Below are positions 25,031 to 38,257 of a stretch of 64,000 bases of DNA, piece by piece. The position numbers and the translations under genes are program-made. This stretch comes from Tetrahymena thermophila SB210. Taxonomy: Eukaryota; Ciliophora; Oligohymenophorea; Hymenostomatida; Tetrahymenidae. The stretch covers positions 496,001 to 560,000 of the forward strand of contig NW_002476454.1 of assembly GCF_000189635.1 (NCBI RefSeq), given 5' to 3'. Below the pieces are notes generated by a model. It saw nothing but the letters and a program-made list of their open reading frames with translations, did not search any database and was not told where the DNA came from. Numbering within the stretch: position 1 is the first letter of the stretch; every line of letters begins with the position of its first letter.

Positions 25031-26820
25031 ATGAACACAGAAGAGTAAAAAGTTAGCAATGAGAGCTCTAAAGATATTACTTTTGGGTATTTCAGCGAAA
25101 AAGATGAAGAAAAAAAAAAGTTATCCAGCGAATAATTTATAGATTAGAGTATTTTGAGAAGTTAAGTTGTCGAAGCTAAAAATGAGTTAGATGTGTTAAC
25201 TTGCCCAATTTGTATGAATATTTTGTTTAAACCTATTTCTTGTTCTGGTTGTACATAATCATTTTGTAAAGCATGCATAAATTAATGGATAACTCCAAAA
25301 CCAGCTTTGAGAGTGAATTAAAGTGGAAGTAATAGCATGCCTTTAAATAATAATATTGCAAACAATAATGGAGAAAGCACCAATAATATAATATAAAATA
25401 TCTTTAATAATAACATTAACATATTCAGAGAAGCAAATAATTTCAATAACCCTTAAAATAATATTTTTAACGTAGCTTAAAATTAATCCAACAACAGTAA
25501 GTTATTTCAAATTTTATTTCTTTATTAATTAATTACTTATCATGAATAATTTATTTTGTTAAATTAGGAAGATCTAGTCACGAAGATGATGAGGATGATG
25601 ATCCTTTTTTATTTAATTCACAACCTTTTCCTAGTTAGCAAGCCCAAGTCTCATAAGAATAAGATACTCATGCAAATATAATTTCATTTTAATAATAAAA
25701 TCAAGATCGTGTAGCTGGAGGATCTTAGCTAATGTATCATGTATAACAGTAATTATAGCAAGGCATATAGAATTAAAGTTAGATGTAGTTGTAATAAATT
25801 TAATAGTAGCAACAACAATTATAAATTTTATCAAATAATCCGAATGTTTTAAATAGATAAACATGTCCTCATTGTAAGCAAATATTTAAAGGTACCAACA
25901 TTCCATTAGTCAATAAATTACTAGGAAGTATGAAAATTAAGTGTTTCTATAACGAAAACGGATGTCCTGAAATATTACCTTATGATTCTTATGAGAAACA
26001 TTGTCTCAAATGTCCATATGAAGGTGTCAAATGTGATGGATGCAAAGAGGTAATAATCAAGAAAAACATAGATGAGCACATTTCTACTTGTAAGGAAATC
26101 AATGAAAAATGCGAAAAATGTTAATTCGAATAGCCAAGAAGAGTTTTTTTCGAAGCACATACAGAAATGAAATGCCTCCAGTTATAAATAGTGGAAAAAG
26201 ATAAAAAATCGATTAACTTAATATCTAAAGTAGATTAATTAGCGACTGAAGTTTAGTTATTAAGGCTTCAGCTAAATACCATTTAAATGGGTATTCCTGA
26301 TAACATTAATAACTTTTCATTCCAAACTGTTTTCACTAATAATTTTAAGTTCTTAGGAAACTAAGCCATACTTGAAAAAGATTCATTTAATGAACAAAAA
26401 AAGAAGAAGGACTTTTTGCATTTCTTCCTTAACAGACCATTTTATGTGCATTCGCCTGTACTTTAGATGTTTAAAATTAGAATAGATAAACTTTAGGGAA
26501 ATATTATTATGGGAATAAGTGATTCTTAGCTTTAAAATTCAATGGATTTTATGGTGAATAAGTAGGGTGATATTAAAAAAAAAGAAAAGTCTGAAAATAA
26601 ATATAAGCAAAAAGATAGAGCAGCTAACTTTATCATCTAAGAAAAAAACACTATTTTAATAAAATATATACCTTTCTTATATACAGTAGAATTCTTTAAT
26701 ATAGATTTAAATGTAAGTTGCAGACTTGATAGCTCCTACATACTAGAATTTCCTCACTAATTTTTCTTCTTTTACTCTCTTGATCATTAAAGTGACCAAA
26801 TAACTTTCTTGTCTTGTTGA
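25031..26820 (+). CDS. RING finger plus TRAF-type zinc finger protein, candidate E3 ubiquitin ligase
   Basis: Exon 25031-25496 and exon 25568-26820 flank a 71-nt GTAAGT/ATTAG intron and give 572 aa ending at TGA 26818. Residues 58-85 start a RING: C-P-I-C, then C-S-G-C-T-Q-S-F-C-K-A-C-I-N-Q-W. The last Cys pair (C-P-H-C, residues 255-258) arrives only after an insert of about 170 Asn/Gln-rich residues. The position normally held by the RING histidine is Gln (TAA codon). TRAF-type Cys/His clusters follow at about residues 275-350 (C-F-Y-N-E-N-G-C-P and H-C-x2-C-P-Y). The rest is a mixed helical/β region that may stand in for a substrate-binding MATH-like domain; I do not see a clear MATH signature. 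Proteins of this layout usually ubiquitinate signalling partners in the cytosol. Activity is uncertain because of the ligand change. Confidence 0.85.
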
Positions 26821-27523
26821 AAAATTTATAATAACTAATTAAAATAAGTAAATAAACTATTCTTAATATTAAAAGTGTTTATCAATCTATTTATTGTAAC
26901 TCAAAGTCTGTTAATTCATTCATTCTTTCATTTATTATTTTAAAATTTCTATTAAATTGTGTAAAGCATATATTCAGTGTTTCAAAAGTAAAAATGATTG
27001 ATATTGCCACTACTATTTACTATTGAATTTAATAGTTTTTGATTTAGAATCTCTATATTAAAATATAGTGGCATGAATTTTTAGAAACATTGGATAGAAT
27101 TTGTAAAAGTTAAATTTTTTAAATAATTTTTTCTATTTTATTAATAGTTTTTGATTCACTAAGACTAACTAAATGCTACTTTCTCTTATAAAACCTTTAA
27201 AAAAAAAGAGCATAAAAATGATTAAGAAAAGAGATATTGCTAATTACAATTTTAAAATTTGTTAATTATAATTTGATAAATTATTAAGACAAATATAAAT
27301 AATTTTTATATACAGATTTATTAAAATATTAAGTATTTTATAGCGATTAGGATCTTTAAATAATAAATAAATATTTTTTTGTATCTATTTATTTATTTAT
27401 TCTAAGTATTTTTTCATTTTACTATTTTTAACTAATTAATTGAACAAATAAACTCAAATTTCAAGAATTACTTGAAATTTGTGTTTTTTTTTGCATTTTA
27501 ACTATCATAACTTTTGAAATTAA
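26821..27523. other. AT-rich spacer between convergent genes
   Basis: It separates two genes whose 3' ends face each other. A TTCAAGAATTACTTGAAATT inverted repeat near 27459-27479 could form a short hairpin. No gene is supported. Confidence 0.55.
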
Positions 27524-28429
<906 letters not shown>

Positions 28430-29060
28430 ATTATCTTAAATTTATGTATTCTTCATACTTGCTATACAGTGTGCTTATTTAAGTATTTTATTGGATAATT
28501 CTACTTCTGTAAATTTTTTGTAATATTTATATATTGCCTTTTTTAAATTCTGTTATTATTTATTTAATATTTATTAATAATATTAATTTGTAAAGTTATC
28601 ATCAATTTAAACTGGCTTCCCTTAACACTAAAAATATAATTTAATTTAAAGCTAATTAATTAATTAATTAATCACCTAATCATGAAATTCTAAAATTGAG
28701 ACAATTTAAAATAATCTTGATCAGAAATATTTGCAAATAAGTGATTAGGTATGCAAATTTTACTAAAAAATAATATAGAAAAAATATATTTTTTTATTTT
28801 TATTTTCTTTTGATAATTCTTAGTTTAGCTTTTAAAGTTTTAAAAATTCTTTTGTGAATAAGAAAAACTTATATGCCAGTAAATAAAATGTGTTTTTAAA
28901 TAAATAATAATGTTAAAAAATATAGTACCATTAAAATTTTTTTTTTTGCATGAATTTAATATTGAAACATGTAAAAATAAATAAATAGTTTTTTATTAAT
29001 AAATTTTAAAAGCATTTTACTAAATATGTGAAATGCATTTTTTAATATTTATTTATTTAT
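28430..29060. other. AT-rich spacer
   Basis: This stretch lies between the start of the Rab gene and the stop of the DLIC gene. It contains ATTAATTAATTAATTAAT-type runs near 28650. No gene is supported. Confidence 0.55.
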
Positions 29061-31138
29061 TCAATTTTGCTTTTTTATAATATCTTTGACCTACTAAATT
29101 TCGTCGTTTCTAAAATAATTATTTGTACTATTTCCAACTCTTTGTTGTAAGTCTCTTTCAGCATTTTCTCTGAGTCTTCTAGCCTATTTAAAATAATTAA
29201 AATAAAGGATTATTATCTTTTTAAAATATTTAATTATTTACATCATTTGGCTAGTTAAGTAGAGTCTAGTAGAATTTAGCAACACTTGTAGTACCTTAGT
29301 TCCCTACTATAGGAGGATTTACTGTTCTTGTAGAAGTCGAACTTGTGCCTGATTAAAGAATAGCAGAAATTGAAGATTTAGCACTTTATATAGGTTCAGG
29401 ATTGGACTTATCATTAACTAAATTCTTTAAAAATTCTTGTTCATCTTCGCAAACAACTTCCTCCTATCTTTGATTCTTACTAGTAGGTCTTTTAACTAGT
29501 TCCTCATAAGGTTTAGAGTCGCATTATTCAAAAATAGTTGAGTTACTCTACCTATAAAAAGAAATTAATTAATAACTATTTACACAAAAATTAAAATAAA
29601 AGGATATACTTTAAAAGATTTAAGTTATCTGAACCAGAAGGTATGAAAATAGAGTCAATTGTATATATTTCTGACTTATTTTTGTTTTTAAAACCATATA
29701 ATGTATGAAGCATATATTCATAATAAATTTCTAAGCTTTCTTAGTTTTTGCTAGAGGTAAAGACTAAACTTGCACCATCTTTAATTATCAAAATTATTAT
29801 ATGATATCAAAATACTATTAAAATTTATATACATTAAAGGCAATACTTTCTTAAATAATATAAGACAATTTAGCTTTATTGATCATTGCTCTAAGCAATC
29901 AAATCAGACTTTATTTAGTTTAAAAAACGATAAGTTTCTTTGTAAACTTTAGAAAATATACCTTATTTGCTAATATGACTATAGGAATACCTAAGTTAGA
30001 TGTAAGAGAGCCTTCTGGAAGAGGGACACTACTCTTTATTTGAATAAATTTAGTTTATAAGTTTAATAAATTAAGATTTTACTTTAAGTTTAATTAACTC
30101 TGCTTCTTCTTCAGGAGAAATTTAGGTATCTGATTTTACTAATTTTCCATCAGAGTCCAAAACAGGTTCTTTGTAGTCTCTAAACAGCTTCTCCACTAAT
30201 ATAATGTTTGCTTTTTACTATAATTTTTGAATTTAGTAATAAAATACCTTTAGCTCTCATTTAATCTAATGTTTCAAGATTTATTTATAAAGATTGTAAG
30301 TGATTTGTAATCATTTCTATCCATTTATCCAGTTGTTCCATAAAAGTCCAAGGCTTAAATAATTTTTTCATATAAAATACTAAATAAGTTTTCATGATAA
30401 AATTATAAAAATAAATTTGTTCAATCAACATGCATTAAGATTTTAAATTACTTCTGATAGATCAAGCATAATAGTTATTAATGTGTCCTTTACAGTATTT
30501 TATTTCAATACAATAGGCAGCAACTGGCTAAATTTTTATAAATAAATTTAAATTTTTCGATTTGTATTGCGCAAAAATTTATTTGGAGAAAATAAAAATG
30601 ATGAATTGCAATTACCTTTAAGTTTCTTCATCAATTATATAGAATCCTAATTTAGCCATAGTATCTAAATATTATATTAGAAAATAGTTCTTTGATATTG
30701 CAATTATACTATTTAATATATACCTTCATCTTAATCGTCTAAATTCTTGACGTTTAAATAAACATAATCTAATGCAGATACAGATCCTGCTATTCTAAGT
30801 TTACCGCTTTGCATTTCATTTGATCCTAAATAAACATATTTAATTAATTAAATTTATTGCCTTTTTTATAATGTTAATTAATCATAGATTAAATGCTCAT
30901 CAAGTTGTTCTTTTTGAGATATTAAGTAACTTTCAAATAAAAAAATGTTAGCATCATTACTTATTTTTGGGTAAATTGTTTAAGAAATTTCGTGTAGCGA
31001 ATCTATTAAAGTTCTTTTGCCTGTTCCTCTAGTTCCTAATACAAGAACCTACTTATTTTAAAATTTATTCTTTTATCCTGTTTCATTTAAGATGTTGTTC
31101 CATAAATTCTCCTTCTTTGAGGGCTCTTTGCTTGACAT
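29061..31138 (-). CDS. DLIC: Dynein light intermediate chain
   Basis: On the minus strand, ATG 31138 begins a basic N-terminus followed by a P-loop-like V-L-V-L-G-T-R-G-T-G-K-R-T-L and an A-L-D-Y-V-Y-L block typical of dynein light intermediate chains. Several AT-rich introns follow. Later exons carry K-P-W-T-F-M-E-Q-L-D-K-W, then G-I-P-I-V-I-L-A-N-K, then D-G-A-S-L-V-F-T-S, then L-H-T-L-Y-G-F, and a F-Y-Q-T-L-L-N-Q motif near the C-terminus. Their order matches the DLIC GTPase-like fold and adaptor-binding tail. The stop is TGA at 29061-29063. The protein is a subunit of cytoplasmic dynein (dynein-1 or the dynein-2 retrograde IFT motor; I cannot say which). The Walker A Ser/Thr is replaced by Arg, so nucleotide binding may be weak or lost. 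Exact exon borders in the middle were not all fixed. Confidence 0.85.
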
Positions 31139-32208
31139 TGTTATTTTGGACTATTGTAAGTAAGTATAAAGCTAAGTTTTTAATTTTCAAAAATTTATTA
31201 ATTTTATTATTTATGTAGTTTTTTATTTTTTTGCAAATAATTAAAGTTAAATTAAAGACAGGTAGGTATATAAGTACAACTATCAAAAAATATGTTTTAA
31301 GATATAGTAATTTTTGTATATCAAAATCTATTCTTTTCAAAATGAAATATTATTTGAAATTTTTAAAAAGAAGAAAATAATTTCTCAAAATTTAATATAA
31401 AAAATTCGAATTGAAGGATTTATTTGATATATCTAGATAAAATATTTTTAAAATAATTAAATTCAATATTAAAACTTAAATTATTTCTAAAGTAATCCTG
31501 AAAAATTTAATAATATATAATTAGTTTATCATTTTTTTAGGATATATAGATTCCTTTACATTTTTATTAAAAAGAATCCAATATTAAGTTACCTATTAAC
31601 TACATCGAAAGATATTATATCCATATCAAATCATTATGGCTTAAAATTTTAAATATCAGATAAATTTAATATGAAATGATAATATTTATTAACTGAAATA
31701 GGTTTTTATGTTTATTTAACATAAATAGTTGTTTAAATTTTAAGAAGCTTTTAATTCTAATTAAGTAGAAGTTATTTACTAAATCCAGCCAGAACAAAAT
31801 TAATAATATATTTTAAAACCATTTAAAATAAATTGAATGTATTATGAAACATTAATATTTAATAATAGGCTTTTATATACTTAACTATTTTCTTTTCAAA
31901 TAAAACTGTTTTAGCTATTCCAGATCTTTTTAGTGAAGTTGCATTCAATAAAGTGCTAAAATATAATTAAATAATTTTATTTTTTAACATAAAATAATAA
32001 ATTTTTATATAAAATAATTTTTAATTATTAAAAAAACAAAATTTTCATTTTTTTGTTGATTTGAAACTTAATTTTTAATTGATTATTATCATTTATTTTG
32101 TATTTTTGTGATAAATATTATTATTTCTGATTTATTATTTACAATTTTAAATTATAACTTTCAAAGATAACAAGAATTACTAACTAACTATTTAAGCATT
32201 AATTTAAA
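31139..32208. other. AT-rich spacer between divergent genes (bidirectional promoter region)
   Basis: It separates the divergently transcribed DLIC (-) and CFAP100 (+) starts, so both promoters must lie here. No exon or clear regulatory motif is visible beyond A/T tracts. Confidence 0.55.
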
Positions 32209-34531
32209 ATGACTGAAAAAACACTTTTAGTAGATAACCCATTTTCTTTAGAAACCAATCCTAAAAGAGTATCTTTCAATATAAAAATGGAAACCTAAAA
32301 TATTAATACGTTATTTAATATAGTTAGTTCAAAAACTTGAAGTTTAGGAATAAAAGGTACAATCAATAGATAAATATTCATCATGATTTATTAAATTCAG
32401 AAAAATTAGCTTAAATATTAAGCATTTTATTTACAATATATAAGGAAAGAGTAGCTGATATGGAAATAAGCGAAAGATTATATTCTAAAACTAAAATATC
32501 CAAGAAATTTGGTATTATAAGAGCACTGGATGAGGAAGGTATATTTTCATATTAATTAAAAATATATTGATTAAAAATATAATTAAATAAATAGCTGAAA
32601 AAATGGCTAAGGCTAGAGAAGAAACCTTAGCAAGAGATTAAAAAAGAGAAGATGAAAAAAGAAAGGCAAAAAGCGTTTTAATATGGTAGTTTTTTGAGTA
32701 TTTAGTGATTGATATATATTATTAACTTCAAAAATAAAAATGTAGGGATAGCTCAGACAATGATATTAGAAAATAAATCAATAGAATCAATAACATACTT
32801 AAAGAAAAAAGAGAAACAATAGCAGAGTTTATCAAAAAAAAGAGGGAAATATGTCTTTCAAATATGAATATCTATAATAAAAAGGAAGAGACTGAAAGAC
32901 TTGAAGATTTTATTAAAAATGAAAAAGAGTCTTTAAAAGCAAGAAAATTTGTAAAATTTAATTCAATTAATTTTTGCTTCTTAAATGCATTTTAATTAAA
33001 AAATAAATAAGTATTTCGAAAATGATTGGACTATGGTTAATTAATTCATTAAGGAGGTAGAAAGTGATGCAAATGAAGCTTAAAAGGTTTAGATTTTTAT
33101 TTATGGGTTAAGTTTAAATATAAACTTCAATTTAAAATGATTAGGAAGCAGAAAGATAATAGAAAGAAAAAGAAAAAAATAAGGAAAAATGGAATTAGCT
33201 TTAAGGAGAAGTTGAAAGAATAGAATAAAAAATATCAAGAAAAGAAGAAGAATATAAAACTCTTTTAACATATAAGCAATTTGTAGATAAAATTAAAGTA
33301 TGTAACTTTTTTTTAACTAGATTTAATCTACAAAATTAAAAAATAAATTTCTTTTTTATGATAGGTAAAATACTAAGAAATATATGGCTCAGATAACAAT
33401 TATCTAGATGATAAAAACAAGTAAAAATAAGGAAATAGTAAAGATGGAAATGATTTTTTATATCTTACATAACCAAATTAGGCAGCAGGAGCAGCTGCAG
33501 CAGAAAATTCTTAATAGGCTAGTGCTTTAAATAACACTAAATCAATTTATGTTATTCCATTTACTCCTGCATAACTCAAAGATATTTTAAATCATATTTA
33601 AGAGAAAAATTTATATTATTGTTAAAACAACAATGAGTCTGAAGAAGAATACGAAAATAAAAAGAAAGAAAAAAATAGATTGGAGGTTAAACTAGAATAA
33701 AAAAAGAATGAAAATAGAGAGAGAATAAAAGAGCTAGAAAAATAAAGAGAAGTAATTTTATAAATTTAATTTCAAGATATTTATTTAGCTTTAATAGATT
33801 GCTTAAAGAAGGAGATAAAATTTGATAAGTTTAAAAAAGTTCAATGTTAGTAAAGTATAAATTTCTGAAGGAGAAGACTTAGATATGCAAAAAATTGGAG
33901 AAAAAATTTATTAAATTGTCAAATGTATAGAAGAAGCTGAAAATAAAGTATCGAAGGGAGCCAGTGATACGATTTAAAATATTGATCTTTTATCTATACT
34001 CTCAAATTAGAATATAGATACAAAAGAGATGAGAAATTAGATGCATGTAAAAAAAAAAATTACTTTTATTCCTTTATTAATTTTTTTGGAATTTTCATTT
34101 AAAATATAATTTAGATAATAGAAAAGAAGTTAGAGAGTATTACAAAGTATAGAGAAAATTATATTAATGAAAGCGAGGAAAATGCTAAAAGAGTTTTAGA
34201 AATTGAAAAAGGAATTAAATAAAATAGAAGTAGATAAATACAGTAATAGTAACAAAAGCAAAATGTTGAAAGTCTAAATTAAAAATTAAAAGAGAGAGAA
34301 AATAATTTAAATAACAGAAGAAAGGGAAGAACTATAATGGAAAGAACAATAATTTAAAAGAATGTTGTATAAAAGTAAGAGAATCTAATAGACGATCAAG
34401 ATGATGATGAAAAGTATTTCAATGAAGATTATACTTTTGGAAATGATTTCATAAAGTAAGAGAAAAAGCTCAATCAAAAAACTAACATGGTTAACCAATA
34501 ATAAATGGATAAAAAGAATTCTATTTAATGA
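32209..34531 (+). CDS. CFAP100: Cilia- and flagella-associated protein 100 (CCDC37/MIA1) homologue
   Basis: ATG 32209 to TGA 34529-34531 with about seven introns: 32310-32356 and 32539-32594, then roughly 32950-33010, 33089-33147, 33298-33364, 33753-33790 (38 nt) and 34047-34114. Each keeps phase. The protein is almost wholly coiled coil with the DUF4200 core. Recognisable pieces in order are R-K-F-Y-F-E-N-D-W-T-M-V-N-Q-F, E-V-E-S-D-A-N-E-A, Y-K-T-L-L-T-Y-K-Q-F-V-D-K-I, an Ala-rich linker, then a block corresponding to the L-Y-F-x-x-P-x-Q-L region of CFAP100, and a Lys/Gln/Asn-rich tail with an acidic patch. In Chlamydomonas this protein (MIA1), with CFAP73, regulates inner-arm dynein I1/f on the axoneme. 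The first intron has an unusual GTTATT donor and is my least certain splice. Confidence 0.83.
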
Positions 34532-35147
34532 ATAAAACAATTAATTATTTATTTATTTATATTTTTTATAAACTTAAACAAATGTAAAATAAAAAATTTC
34601 TAAAGAAATTAATTGTTTTAGCTATCTAAACTTTCTTTTTATAAAAATTTGTACAAAATCATCAAAAACATAAATTATTTAGCTATTTATCATAAATACT
34701 ATTTATCGAAAATAGACGAGTATATAGTTAATATTTTTAAATTAATTACTCTAAAAAATTAAATTTAAATCAAATTTGTTATAAAAAAATTCAATATTTT
34801 TACAAAATCTAATTTTTTGTGCTCATATTTAAATACTATTAAAAATAATAATAATAAATTGTTTGATTTATTTTTATCTTAAACAAAACTTATCAATTTT
34901 GAAAGGTGAGTTTTCAAAGATTTTATTTGTTTTAAAAAGACATATTTACCTTTTTAGATAAAGATTTAATTAATTATTAAAAAAGAATTTCCAATTTAAA
35001 AAATAAATTTCTTTTAAAACAATTAATTAAAATTTTACAATAAATAAAATATTTGAATACATAGATAGATAGGACAACCTTTAAGACTTAAAAAGAAATT
35101 TATCTTTAATAAAAATTACAGTTTGTTTTATATAAATAAATTTTTAA
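34532..35147. other. AT-rich spacer
   Basis: Poly-A/T-rich 3' region of CFAP100 and presumed promoter of the membrane-protein gene at 35148. No exon is seen. Confidence 0.55.
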
Positions 35148-35837
35148 ATGAAATAAATAGCTAGTTAATATCTTTTTATTTTACTTAATCTAAACAATTT
35201 TATATTATTAAATTATTTTATTTCTGGGTCTTTTATTATTTTTTATCAGAAAAAATCACTTTTTTAAGTTTTTATTAAATTTACGGAAGACATATTAATT
35301 GCTAAAATAATCAAAATTATCTCAACTAGATTTAAATAAATATATTGTGTACTTAAATGAATCTGTGAGACAAATCGAATAATTTTTAAAATTTTAATAA
35401 TTTTTAATTAACTATATTTTTTATTGTTTATTTAGTTAGATTCGGTTTATATATTTTGGTTATTGGTTGTTAATTATGTTAGTGTTAACAAGCAATTAAG
35501 CCAAGTTGCATTCTTTACCTTAGGTGGTTATTAATATTACTTATAAATTATACTTCTTCTCCTAATTGATAAATTTTTAATTAAGAAAGTTATTGGCTAT
35601 ATAATTATTTTTTCAGTTTTAGCTATTGTCTTCTTATTCTTCTTTGTTGATAATAGCTATATCATCACTATCTTTATTTGTAAGTTCGTCTTACTCTTCA
35701 TCTTAGATGTCAGGTTTGTAGCTTAGTTAGCTCATCAAACCATCTTAATCATTTTTTACGCTTTCTACTTTTTTTATCATTATCTACTACTTTTTTGGAG
35801 AAGCAAAGTAATGAGCTTCTTAATCATTTTGTTGTGA
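35148..35837 (+). CDS. Small multi-pass membrane protein, family unknown
   Basis: Exon 1 (35148-35348, 67 codons) and exon 2 (35436-35837) are joined across an 87-nt GTACTT/TTTAG intron in phase 0 and give 200 aa ending at TGA 35835-35837. The protein is dominated by hydrophobic helices, about five in exon 2, separated by short basic loops such as F-L-I-K-K-V-I-G and ending [14 protein letters not shown]. Codons such as ATC, TTC and GTC, and sensible polar loops, argue against a random T-rich frame. I do not recognise the family. The last 89 bases lie antisense to the end of the phosphatase gene on the other strand. Confidence is limited by the lack of any named motif. Confidence 0.6.
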
Positions 35838-38257
35838 ATGTTTCTCTGTTTTTTTTCTGTAGCTATTATTATCTAGAAGTTGTATGAATCTTTCTTTAGA
35901 TACTGGAGAGTTTACATTCATAGTATTTGTGCAATAACGGATGTTATCAAAAATCTATTTCATTTCTTTATATGATTCACTATTTTCCTCAATAGCATCT
36001 GGCTAAGTCTTAAAATTGTAAGGATCTTCTTCTTTAATACGTTTATTGTAATCTTCATATTCATTGAATTTGAAAGCAGTTTATTTGTATCCATTCTTAG
36101 TTGAACTTACTGATTCTTAATATTAGCTATCAGGACTTGCTAATAATTTGTTTCTAACTGATTCTAACTCAATATTTTAATTTATATCTTTATTATTTTT
36201 ATTTCTAGCAGCTGGCAAATTATCTTCTTCTTCTGCTTCAGGTACTTCTATCATAAGAGGCTTCTTTTAAGTAAAATTTTTTTTATACTTTTCCTGTCTT
36301 TTATCATTTTCATATTTTTTTCCATTAAATAATTGTTATTATGAAGAAACACTATTTTTAGGAGAAACTGTAAATGATTCTCTTCCTTAGTTCATCATTA
36401 ACTAGCTGCTATTATCATACATAGACTCAGCTTCCATTTATAAGTCTCTTTATCTCAAATCTCCTAACTCCTCCAACAGTCTTTACTTATCTAATCTTTA
36501 CAATCTATTCTTTTTATCTCTGTAGTCAATAAAATCGTTTTGCTCAAATTCTCTCCACCAGTTACCAACATGACGCACATCAAAGCTCTAAGTATGAATT
36601 AAATAATTTAAACAAATGAGTTAAACTATAAAGTAATTATGCTAATACATTTGATAAGAAAATAAGCATAGGTATTAATCTATAGAGTTCTCTGTCTTTC
36701 ATATCATCAAAAAAAGACTTTATATGCACTGCATTAGCAGGTTAAAACAAAAAGGATGTTTCAGAGTTCTTTTTTTTAATTTGTTTTCAGTTTTAAGATG
36801 GTAAAAATAATTATAAAAGTACATCGATGATAATGAGATCTTTTAAATCTCTTTGCATTAATGATAAATCCTTAACAAATACTCCATTGTAAAGTGTACA
36901 GTTTTCTCTAAATAATCTTAAAGAGCATACACCATTCTTATCTATTCTGTCCATAACAGGATCGGCATACTTTTGAATAATGTAGATTATTATAAATTTT
37001 TTTTGGTGAATTATTTTAAAGAAATAAAAAGAATTTATTTCAAATTTTTAAAAAAGAAAATAAATAAATAAATAAATTAATTACCTCTGAGAGACTTGCA
37101 GTGTAGATTATTAATTCATAATATTTACTCAATTCTTCCAAAAAGAATTCACAACCAGGTCTTTTCTTGACGTAGACAATAAAAGGCATGTTTTAAACTG
37201 TAATCTGAATTATTTTAAAAAAATAATAAACGTTTACTAGCTAAATTCTAAAGATAATAAAAAAGCTAATTTATTACTTGTAAAGTAAAATCTGCATTTT
37301 GAATAACTGTAAAAGAGCTATGCACTAAAGTTTCATCTAAATCAATTATTAGAGACTTTTTACCCTATTATTTTTTATATATTTTGTTTTTCAAATAACC
37401 TATGTAATCGTTAAACACTAAAACTATAACTTAAACTGAATTTTTTGATTGTTAATATGCTTCAAAACACATTTATTTAACTCTAGGTATTTAAATTAAG
37501 ATTACTTGAAACTTAGGATCTTGAGGCTATATTACTTTTGGAAGACTTGTCTAAAGAGGTGCTCTTTATTTTTATTACTGCTATTGCTATTATTGTTATT
37601 ATTAGACTTCTTAGTTATCTTATTTTTACATTTATTATTAATCTGTAGATTTTTGACTACTTTCCTATTCTATTTGGCTCACTTCATCTTCTTCCGATAT
37701 TTATTATTATTTAGTTCTATTATTTATAAAAAGACAAAATTCTATTTAAAACTGTATGGCGGTTTCAAAAGCATAATAATTTTACTTAAAACAGCTGCAC
37801 AACCTTTCTAAAAATGAAATCTTTTTTGTTTCTTGAACTTCAGGAGATTCGTTATTATCATTTTAAGGGTAGAATTGCATAGGTTTACCGCTAATATAAT
37901 ACAAAAAAATTTTTACATAAAAAGCAAGTAACTATTAAAAATCAAAAACAATGCAGGAGATAAGTATGAAATTTTAAATCTTAAAGAAACTAAATTTATA
38001 CTCTCTAGTGACTTGTGTAATAAAGGATGGGATATTGTTTTGCATAGGTGGCTTAGCTAATTGCTATTATTTTTTTGTATGTTTTTTGCCATTTTAATGA
38101 TAAGTGTTACTGGTAGTTTATGAATTTTCAGAATTAGTGGATTCATAATCTTCTTTGCTCTTTGAAAACCTTTTAAATAAAATAATTGATAGATTGATAT
38201 TACCATTTGAGAAATGAATCAACTAAATATGTACTTCTTTTTCATGTAATTCATCAT
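35749..38257 (-). CDS. CTD-type (SCP/NIF, HAD-superfamily) protein phosphatase with a poly-Gln linker
   Basis: On the minus strand, ATG 38257 gives a 23-nt first exon; intron 38170-38234 follows, then Ser/Asn/Gln-rich exons. A run of about 11 Gln (mixed TAA, TAG, CAA, CAG) is at about 37565-37600. The catalytic block [16 protein letters not shown] has the intact D-x-D-x-T of FCP1/SCP phosphatases. It is followed by [29 protein letters not shown], the [11 protein letters not shown] block and D-L-K-D-L-I-I-I-D, all in the family order and split by introns. Such enzymes remove phosphate from Ser/Thr, classically on the RNA polymerase II CTD. A long disordered Asn/Glu/Lys-rich tail of about 270 residues follows, ending at TGA 35749-35751. 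The domain call is firm; the substrate is unknown. Confidence 0.87.

Noticed and set aside
37506..37811. 101-codon plus-strand Leu-rich frame
   Set aside because: Its poly-Leu run is the antisense of the poly-Gln tract of the phosphatase gene.
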